From positions 3,243,501 to 3,281,000 of the forward strand of contig WPIO01000025.1 of NCBI GenBank assembly GCA_009760855.2: a stretch of DNA of 37,500 nt, written 5' to 3'. The notes under the pieces were generated by a model. The model ran no database searches. It was not told the DNA's origin and was given only the letters and a program-made list of their open reading frames with translations. Below are positions 30,226 through 37,500 of the stretch, in pieces. Position 1 is the first letter of the stretch. Each line of letters begins with the position of its first letter. The stretch is from Cristatella mucedo. Its lineage: Eukaryota > Bryozoa > Phylactolaemata > Cristatellidae. The translations under genes were made by a program, and so were the position numbers.

Positions 30226-30300
30226 AACCTGCTGCGATTGAAGGAATCTCTAACCTGCTGCGATTGAAGGAATCTCTAACCTGCTGCGATTGAAGGAATG
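30226..30300. repeat. 26-bp tandem repeat, 3 copies
   Basis: AACCTGCTGCGATTGAAGGA-type units start at 30226, 30252 and 30278; the third is truncated after GGAATG. The copies are identical, so the duplication is recent. It adjoins the LINE tail remnant. Confidence 0.9.
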
Positions 30301-30369
30301 AGACGCGCGATACCATGCTTAGACAAGAAAGCAAAATCAAAGCGTGCACAGATTCAGAACGCATCAACA

Positions 30370-30435
30370 TACACACACAGACAGACAAACACACACACTC
30401 AGACACACATACACACACACACATACAGGCACACA
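30370..30435. repeat. (CA)n-rich microsatellite
   Basis: Interrupted CACA/ACAGACA tract. Confidence 0.85.
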
Positions 30436-31210
30436 AAGATACTTCACGTGGACAAAGCAAAGTTTACGAGGAACAAGTAGGCGTTTTTCTTCCGTCTGAA
30501 ATTCGTTCAAATCGGGAGATGACGCGAGCAGAGCCGGCCAACTTTTGAATATTCCTCTTTTTTGTACAAGCAGCAGCGTCGCGATGGGCTTGGTAGAACT
30601 GCTACTTTGCATTTCCAGTCGATTCAGTCCGAGAATGACGCCGAAGGCGGCAGGATGTGAGCATTACAGCACCACATGCCTGCACACATAAATTGTACGC
30701 GCACGTATGTGCTTATCTTGTTTGTAAGTCATATCTATTCTTCGGAAGATGCACTTGGCTTTCTCTTTTTCCCTCTTTCGCTTGAAGATTTTTGGCGGCA
30801 GATGCTTTCGCCTTGCGCGTGCTTCTCCGCATCCAACTTCGCGTCGCACTGCGAACTTCTTTGACTCCCACGATTCTTGCGCGGCTGCCTGCACAGCGGC
30901 GCCTTCTTTCGTCTTTCTTTTACAGCCGTTCGTCTACGATGCTGCTTACTTCCATTACTTCCTTCGTGAGCTTTGTGCGTGTGTATGCGTGTGCGTGTGT
31001 GCTCGCGCGCACGTGAGTGTGCATGCACGCGCCAGTACGTACGCGTCGTACCGGTAGCCGGTATACGTTTCTATACAAATATAAGTACGGTATATATATA
31101 TATATTAGCATCTACGTATTTGCATCTACCCAGAACAAGCGCGTGCTTCAGTAAATATGGCGTAAATATTTGCAGGGAGAAAGGTAAATATGCTGAATGC
31201 ACTCTAAATA

Positions 31211-31925
31211 CAGTGGTGCATTGGCTTAGGAGTTTAATTCGTTCAGTGACGGAGCTCGTAACGGAAATTACTCATACGACAAAGTAATTTTTTCTTATTG
31301 AAATGAATTGCAATGCCATTAATCCGTTCCGAACCCACATAAAACACCACGAATTTTTTCCCGCGTTTTAAAATAAAAAAAAATTTACTTATAAATAATG
31401 AACATTGTTTAAAAAGTACAAAACCATAGAATTTCCTGTAATAAATGGGTTTTATTTACAGTAATGTACAGCATGAACTTGGAGATCAGACGACTTGAAA
31501 ATGCTGACGGATTTGAAGGAGAAAGAGTGAAATGAATACTTGAATCCCATTCGCCGATTTTGCCCTTTTTGCAACGCTTTCCTTACTTTCATCTGCTGAG
31601 ATTTTCGATAAAAGCCCGTCCAATGTGGTCTGCTTCCTTCTCACTTCCACAAGATTTTCTGAAATAAGTTAGGCAAGTTTAATTAAATAGCTCCGTCGCA
31701 TGCTCAAATGAAACTTTTTCTGCGTGTTTCTTTTGAATAAAGCCTGAAAGTTTCTCCCGCATCCCCAACATTTCCTTTATCTCACTTCCAGAGAGATAAC
31801 TTGCTCCGTCTCACCTAGTCCTATTTGCTGCAGAATCTCCATGCACTGCTGTGTCTGTAGTTCATTTAGCTCCTTTGCTGTCAGTTCCTCGGAGTTCAGC
31901 GCATTTTCTAATCAGGCCACCTAGC
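31211..31925 (-). mobile_element. pogo/Tigger-like DNA transposon relic, 3' part
   Basis: The terminal sequence CAGTGGTGCATTGGCTTAGG follows a TA at 31209-31210, as expected for a TA-targeting pogo element, and AATCCGTTCC near 31318 is typical of sub-terminal Tigger sequence. The minus strand encodes the transposase C-terminal tail: ENALNSEELTAKELNELQ (about 31905-31850), SEIKEMLGMREKLSGFIQ (about 31795-31740), ELFN-x-TCLTYFRK (about 31690), and, after a shift, KQTTLDGLLSKI and SVAKRAK (about 31635-31565). DDE core and the other inverted end are absent, probably replaced by the adjacent LINE. Confidence 0.65.
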
Positions 31926-31929
31926 TAAT

Positions 31930-32305
31930 CGAAGCTCTTCTAGCTGTGGCCGGTTGTTTGATCCTCTAACAAACTTAAATTACCCTGGAAACTGCTACTA
32001 TGCTCCCGATACACTATCGACCGACATCACGCTATCTCCTGATTCGAAAACATTCAAAATAAAGCTAAACTTTTTGACCACTACAAACCTAACCTCTTGT
32101 CCTCTCACTAACTCGCATGACCTCTAACCGCTCGGTGCTCAGTCGTCGATGTCAATTGTACTTTGTGAAATTTTGCGTTCTTAAACTGCTAATCTCGTGA
32201 CTAGCCAATAGAAATGCTTCTTTTTTATTATATCTAAAGCTCCTCGAAATACATTTGGCTCTAATAGAGTGCAATATAAATTCATTATTATTATATAGCC
32301 TATTT
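31930..32305 (+). mobile_element. L2-like LINE 3' remnant
   Basis: LSPDSKTFKIKL (about 32030-32065) matches the final coding motif of L2 LINEs (SLxTFKxxLKT). A 3' UTR with AAAGCTCCTCGAAATACATT and AATAGAGTGCAATATAAATT follows, then (ATT)n. A different family from LINE-A. Confidence 0.5.
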
Positions 32306-32427
32306 ACTATCTGTACAGCCATCCTTCACTGCTGTTCACTTCCTTGCCGGTTCGTGTGATATCCTATAAATGCAGGTGTCTCCTGCAGGTGTTGCATCCA
32401 GAGCATGTACTAAATAAAGCAGCACAT

Positions 32428-34014
32428 ACACTTAAATGCAACAGTATTTGGACGGCTAAGTCAGCCACCACGATGACTTCGTACTCGACTGCATTTAGAG
32501 TAAAGAAAAAAGTTGGTGTCACCAGAAATAAGCTCACTTGTTGCAGTAAGAAAGCGCAGTAACACGCTCCCATAATTAGCAAGTATTGTTCTTAATTTAT
32601 TAAGTCAATATGACGTTGCATCTGCCGTATTTGCAACGACGTTTCGGACCACCCCGGCAAGGAGCTGACCAGACGCTCGCAAGCATCGGCCAGCATGCTA
32701 ACCCAGGCTCTTTGCAGGGGTTCAAAAGTGCATCAGTGAATGAGATATAGACGATCAGCTGCCGTATTAGTCGCTCGACCTCATACTATAATCGCTCGAT
32801 TGGGTAAAGGTCCGGAGACTGACTCGACCTGTCCATAACCGTCACGTCAGGGTAACTGGTCCGGGAAAAATGGTGATGCAATTTTAAACTTTGGTTTGCG
32901 GTGTGCTGTTTTGGTGCAGTCGTCTTAGAATATGTAATCCAGTCCACCGAGAGCCATTGCGCTCATGAGTCCGACCTTCTGAAGAAGGTCTAATTGAACG
33001 TCTTGGGTCATGTGACGTGGTATGGGGTGCAGGATTCCGACGCCATTTCGGCTAAAGTACCCGAACACCACGGCCGCTGGTCCCTCGAATTTGACCACTG
33101 GTTGCAGGCATTTGGCAGAGTGGGTTTTCGTTGGGCCACCAACGCAGGCACGTAAAGCATTCTTTTTTAGTTCAAAAAGAGCGCGAACTTGCTTTCGTCA
33201 CTCCGTGAAACTCGATCCCAATGTTCAGCTGCTCAGTGGGTCCAAATCTAGGCCCGCTGCTTACGGCTTAACAGACTCTTCGCGGACAGAATTGGTTTCT
33301 TCTTTGCGACTCAATAATGCAGACCAGCCTGAGCCATCTAATCGCCTTCTGACTGAACCGCGGCCAACTCGCTTCCCGGATGACGCTTGCAATCTTTGAG
33401 CTTTTTTCTGAGCACAAGTGTCCTTAAATGCCTCTAACTTGAGGATGGTGTTTTCCCGCCTAGTGGGAGCTCAGGGCTGACCCGACACCGGATGCACTTT
33501 CAGGGATCTTCGTCTTCACTACATTCCTCGCGCGTTACACGCAAACCTACTCTCCTCGGTGAATGGTAGCAAGCGGACCGTGCGAGCGGCCAGCCTCGTC
33601 CTCGTACCACAATTTTACCTCACACGGTGCTTTGTAATTCGGCGACCTCAGCCTGACTGTTAGACTTAAAACGGCAAAATAAATAATAGCCAGTGAGTTG
33701 CCTTTATAGTTCCGGCTCGTGCGCATTTGTACGGGTCCGGCGTGAGGCGATGAGGCGAATGTTTCTCGACGCTCTATTGTCGCCAAAGCCGCCATTTTTA
33801 GTGGGATTTGAAAGATTTTAGGCTAATTTTAATTAACTCGTCCAAAACGTGTGCAAAGTTATCATTGCAAATTCGTGCTTGCGTTTCCAATCAGTAGCTA
33901 CGTTCAGAAGTAGCTGCAGAAGCTACGCTCAGGCTCTGGGCCGTTAGTCGGAGCCATAGGAAAAACTGCTAATAGATAGAATCTCGACCGTCCAAAAACT
34001 TTTGTGGTTGACTG
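32428..34014 (-). mobile_element. Tc1-like DNA transposon, complete ends, 1587 bp
   Basis: The left end (32426-32454, starting TACACTTAAATG) and the inverted right end (33988-34016, starting TACAGTCAACCA on the minus strand) match at 22 of 29 positions, finishing in the same TTTGGACGG; each includes the duplicated TA target. The size is normal for Tc1 elements. The right end joins a GT microsatellite directly. Confidence 0.75.
32620..33420 (-). pseudogene. Tc1-like transposase pseudogene
   Basis: A Tc1 transposase cuts and pastes its element using a DDE catalytic triad. On the minus strand, in order: GRGSVRRRLDGSGW (HTH end, near 33345), VKFEGPAAVVFGYFSRNGVG (about 33095-33035, counterpart of VKxGGGSVMVWGxFS), DYIF-stop-DDCTKTAH (about 32935-32900, counterpart of the catalytic QQDNDPKHTA) and SPDLYPIERL (about 32825-32790, counterpart of SPDLNPIExLW) with a TAG in place of the Trp. 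Several stops and frame changes, so it is inactive; the N-terminal HTH region above 33400 is barely recognisable. Confidence 0.7.
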
Positions 34015-34018
34015 TACA

Positions 34019-34108
34019 TATGTGTGTGTGTGTGTGCGCGCGCGTGCGTGCGTGCGTGCGTGTGCGGTGTGCGTGTGCGGTGTGCGTGTGTGTGCGTGTT
34101 CGTGTGTG
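34019..34108. repeat. (GT)n / (GC)n microsatellite
   Basis: GT runs with CGCG and GTGCG interruptions, starting directly at the end of the Tc1-like element. Confidence 0.95.
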
Positions 34109-34384
34109 TACTCACGCACATTATTTATATGGTATTTATGGTACACATGGTATTTATAGGTGCAGGTAGGTATACATACCTGTGCATATCCAAACGTCGG
34201 CTGGCTCTCACATTTCGACCCCCGGCCAGCAGTCACGGCGGCTCCTTCAGAATAAAGAAAGCGCAACTGAATTTATTGCACTAAACGACTATCCTTACGA
34301 CAATTTTACAGCTACCTGTAGTAGCCACTGGGGATTTTTCGAAGCGCCGCTGAAAGAGTTACTGGAATGAGAACATCTAGAAAA

Positions 34385-34700
34385 ACAGAGAGAGAGAGAG
34401 AGAGACTGCGAGATACAAAGAAAATCGGAGACAGCGAGAGATAAAGGGCGAGAGTAGATGAGAATAAGAAAGAGCAAATATAAGTGAACGACAAATAAAT
34501 AAATAAATTATATAAATAAGAAAAAGAAAATACACAAGATTGAGAGCACGAAAATTGGCGAGATGGAGTGAGATTGATAGAAAGAATAGTGACAGAGAGA
34601 GAGAGACAGCGAGAGGAAGTGACACAGATAGTGATAGAGACAGAGTGAGGGTGCGAGGGAGAGTCAGAGAGGAAAAGAGAATCACGTTGCGGGTTAAAGT
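34385..34700. repeat. GA-rich imperfect low-complexity tract
   Basis: Interrupted GAGA runs with AAATAAATAAATAAATTATA near 34491-34510. Flanks the pure (CT)n tract. Confidence 0.7.
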
Positions 34701-34704
34701 TGCG

Positions 34705-34814
<110 letters not shown>

Positions 34815-34859
34815 TACTAGAAACTCAGTAGGATTTCCATTGTGGTAAGTGTAAGCTAA

Positions 34860-36440
34860 ATCCTGAGAAGAGTGGACGTAGTGAGCGGAATATATTTTTC
34901 ACAAGTCATGGGGATCCATCGAAAATAAATCTTTCCAAAGTACAGCGAGTCGTTTATCGGCTTCTGCCTCCGCTTAAGAAGAGCTGTCTCCGCTCCTAAA
35001 GATCTGTAGAACCTCACAACGCTTTGCCGAAGAGAGGGGTGCTGAGAGATTCGAGCTCGCGAACAGCTGCCCGAGTTACGAACAGCTGCCGGCGTCCAAC
35101 GTTCCGCTCGCTTCCGGGAAGAGCGATGACAGATGGAAAGAGGAAAGTCTCGCGGACCGCACTGGGCCGCGTCTCTCACGACGAGTCTCACGAGCGTGCG
35201 CCTCGGTCTCGTCGCCCGGCGGACGGAGAGGCGTAGCGCTGACGCTAGGGGGCGGGGCGCTCGGACGGGATACGAGGTCGAACAAGGCTCGAGGTCCGCG
35301 CCCGCCGCCGCCTCTACTGCGGCGCTTCGGCGAGGCGGCGCTGCAGGAATTTGTCGGCGAATCCTTCGCCGTGCATCGACGTACGCTCAAGTGCCCTTTT
35401 TGAAGTGTCCATAGAGTGTTTAAAGCGCTAGGTGCGCGCGGGATGTTGGCGGCGGTTGACACCTCTCTGTTTGCGCAAGACTGCCGCCGGACGACGGCAC
35501 GATCTCGGCTCTCCTGGGCCGAGTTTGGATCGGCTTAAGGCAGACGCAGTCGCTGAACGCGGACCCGAAGCTATTTGCTAGCTCACGGGGCGTCCATTGA
35601 AAATCCGGGCAGCCATTCGACGCCAGCACAAAAGTGAGCTAGGAGGACGGATGGTCGATGCTGCTGCAGCGGCAGAGCGGCTTTATTAAAAAGCGTCGTA
35701 CAGTGGCCTGCATCGAGTACTTTCCGCGAGCGGCGGCAGCGGCGCTGGGCCAGCGGCGGCCGCCACCGCGGCCGTCGTTGCCAGGGGCTGGCAACACTTC
35801 CCACTCTGGGGCTGCGGCGTCACCGCCCGAGGCTGCCACTCGATGAGCGCTGTCGCTGGCTTCGAGACGATGGGTCCGTTATGGCAACGGCGGCGAGTAG
35901 CCGCGGAGGAGCGCCACCCGCGGAGCTAGGAGAGCGCTTGAAATTAGCGCCGCAAGTGCTGTCAACGACTACCGTTCGCGATCGATCGATGCTCGAGCCG
36001 AACGCTGCGGCCGGTATACGCATGCGAAATGCATAGATATACGACGTCGGCATGCGAATGCCACGTCGGCCTCAGAGCTCTGAGCTTTAAATCGCGCCAG
36101 CGTCGGCGCCGCCAAGCGGCCTCCGGCATCCGCCCCGCATCTAGCCACGCCGGCATTCACACTCCGTGCGGCAGCTGCGGCGTGGCGGCTCCTTTTTCTC
36201 CCGGACGCCCGTCAGAAAGTGCGCGCCTCCTTCTCCCTCCCTCCCTCCCTCCCCCATAGCGGAGCGGAGCGTGCGTTCTGTCTCGGCTAGTGAATCCGGC
36301 GAGATTTGGCGAGTAGCGAAAACTCGACGCCGGGTCGGCGTCGGCGCGAGGCGGATGCGAGGGCTTCGTTTGGCGGCACTGCTGCCGAGCGTTTCGGCCG
36401 GCGGGCAGGCGTTCGCGTTCGCGCCACGTTCGCACCGGCT
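34860..36440. other. GC-rich intronic block before exon 2
   Basis: From about 35040 CpG and GC content rise to the level of the exon 1 region. No open frame carries recognisable motifs. GGGTCCGTTATGGCAAC (35872-35888) has a good right half of an X-box. CCTCCCTCCCTCCCTCCC lies at 36236-36253. It may be a second promoter or an unmethylated regulatory block, but nothing proves it. Confidence 0.35.
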
Positions 36441-36452
36441 CCTCGTGCGCAG

Positions 36453-36686
36453 GACTGCTGGACGCTCCGATCTGCACCGTCAGCGACGACGGAGTGGCGA
36501 CCGTGTCCGCCTACTCGCTCAGCTTCCCTCCGAACGGTCACAGCGAAGCGGTGTTGAGGAAGCTGCCCGCGGAGGCGATCAACGTCAACTCGTCGCTGCG
36601 CCCGATCAGCACCTTGACCGGCCTGCTGCGCTCCTCCGCTGGTTACAAAACCCACCCGCTCAACGAGGAGCCCGTCGGAGGCGAGA
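36453..36686 (+). CDS. TBATA: TBATA-like protein, exon 2
   Basis: Follows a CGCAG acceptor and starts with GA, completing the Gly codon split at the end of exon 1, then 77 codons, ending one base into the next codon before donor GTAAGG (36687). It begins LLDAPICTVSDDG, aligned with the GLTGKPVCVVRD segment that follows the SHHSFF motif in vertebrate TBATA, and continues with AVLRKLPAEAINVNSSLRP, STLTGLLRSSAGYKT and NEEPVGGE. No internal stop. The next exon is not seen before the window ends, so the gene is partial. Confidence 0.8.
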
Positions 36687-36884
36687 GTAAGGCGGCCACC
36701 GCCGACCATTTCCTCCAGCTCCGCCCACGGCGCCCGGCTCCAATTCGGCGTTCGAGCGAGCGCACCCGGACGACGGAGCGCTCCACTGTCCGCTATTTCT
36801 GCCATTTCGTCTGCATCGCGTCGTCGCCCCAAGTTTTCGCCTAACCGCTGCCTAAGCCGCCACCGCTGACACACCTCCGCTGCC

Positions 36885-36979
<95 letters not shown>

Positions 36980-37500
36980 CCCTCTACTTGGCAAGGAGGT
37001 CCGATACCTCGACAGTCTGCACTGCACTGCGTGAGCGTGCATCTGCGGGATGAGAGGGCCGGCCTTCGCCTGCGTACTCGGTGCCCATTCGGGCGAGTGC
37101 ACATAGGCAATGTGAGCCTCGATCTTCTTGAGCCTCGATAGAGCTTCTTGATAGAGCTCTTGATAAGGATGATTGATGACTCTCGATAGAGCTCTTGAGC
37201 CTCGACCCTCGATCGTCCGCGTGCGCCTGCTCGTTAGCGAGGCTTTTTCATTAGACCTATATAAAAAAAAGTGCGACGCAGTTGGCTCAGATACTTTTGC
37301 TGACCGCTTCGGATACCAGCACGCTAGCCTGTCCGAAGTCTGTAGCCACCGGCGGCGACTAGCTTCCCTCATCGCTTAGCGCTCCTGCAAAAAATTGCAG
37401 CAGCATGCGTCTAACACAGCAACCTGCTTAGGGTGTATGTGTAAAGCTACTTGGCACACCGCGTACATATTTTCGTCAAAATTAACTGCTACGTTCAGCC
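36687..37500 (+). other. TBATA: Start of intron 2 of the TBATA-like gene
   Basis: Non-coding continuation after donor GTAAGG. It contains the CTG repeat and a cluster of short repeats at 37113-37212 (GAGCCTCGAT and GATAGAGCTCTTGA each at least twice). The 361-codon minus-strand open frame here (36287-37372) is an artefact of the CTG tract and GC richness, not a gene. Confidence 0.6.
36885..36978. repeat. (CTG)n / (CAG)n trinucleotide repeat
   Basis: About 31 units of CTG with TTG interruptions near 36882 and 36903. Intronic in the TBATA-like gene, 200 bp after exon 2. Confidence 0.97.

Noticed and set aside
36287-37372. 361-codon minus-strand open frame
   Set aside because: Its core is an Ala run from the CTG tract and it runs antisense across TBATA exon 2; no conserved motif outside low complexity.

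Overview
The window looks like nuclear DNA of an invertebrate animal. The evidence is a spliced two-exon gene fragment, many L2/CR1-like LINEs with (ATT)n tails, tRNA-derived SINEs, Tc1, pogo and MULE-like DNA transposons, long microsatellites and a degenerate satellite. I cannot name the species. Nearly all long open frames are shadows or transposon relics. The only host protein gene I can support is TBATA-like (SPATIAL family, plus strand): exon 1 at 29167-29377 and exon 2 at 36453-36686, joined by a 7.1 kb intron whose phase matches at both ends. The gene continues past the right edge.

Left end (1-4660): a strongly AT-rich island, unlike the rest, holding decayed genes of one virus-like or Polinton-like mobile element. 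They are an rve-type DDE integrase on the plus strand and two small membrane-protein genes on the minus strand, converging on it. The integrase gene is cut twice by LINE insertions: a 75-bp LINE 3' end with a 6-bp target duplication, and a 2.4-kb LINE carrying the reverse transcriptase. A short palindromic MITE borders the island at 4669-4845.

Middle (5240-26200): a repeat landscape. A minus-strand LINE (5245-7515) contains two further LINE insertions of opposite strand. From 7530 to 14300 runs a degenerate tandem repeat of about 150-174 bp whose units switch orientation, interrupted by a second LINE family, an AT-rich block and a long (TG)n/(TCTG)n microsatellite. Next come SINE pieces, a 632-bp MULE-like foldback element with a 9-bp direct repeat (16276-16925), more LINE copies, four exact-length 43-bp repeats (22782-22953), a SINE inserted in a LINE with a 7-bp duplication, and a fragment of an unnamed transposase family.

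Right end (27180-37500): a GC- and CpG-rich promoter-like region with GCC/GGC repeats precedes TBATA exon 1. An RFX/X-box-like site lies 107 bp before the favoured start codon. The large intron holds a SINE, a 26-bp tandem repeat, a pogo/Tigger-like relic, an L2-like LINE tail, a complete but decayed Tc1-like element with 29-bp inverted ends, and (GT)n and (CT)n microsatellites. A second GC-rich block and a long (CTG)n tract flank exon 2.
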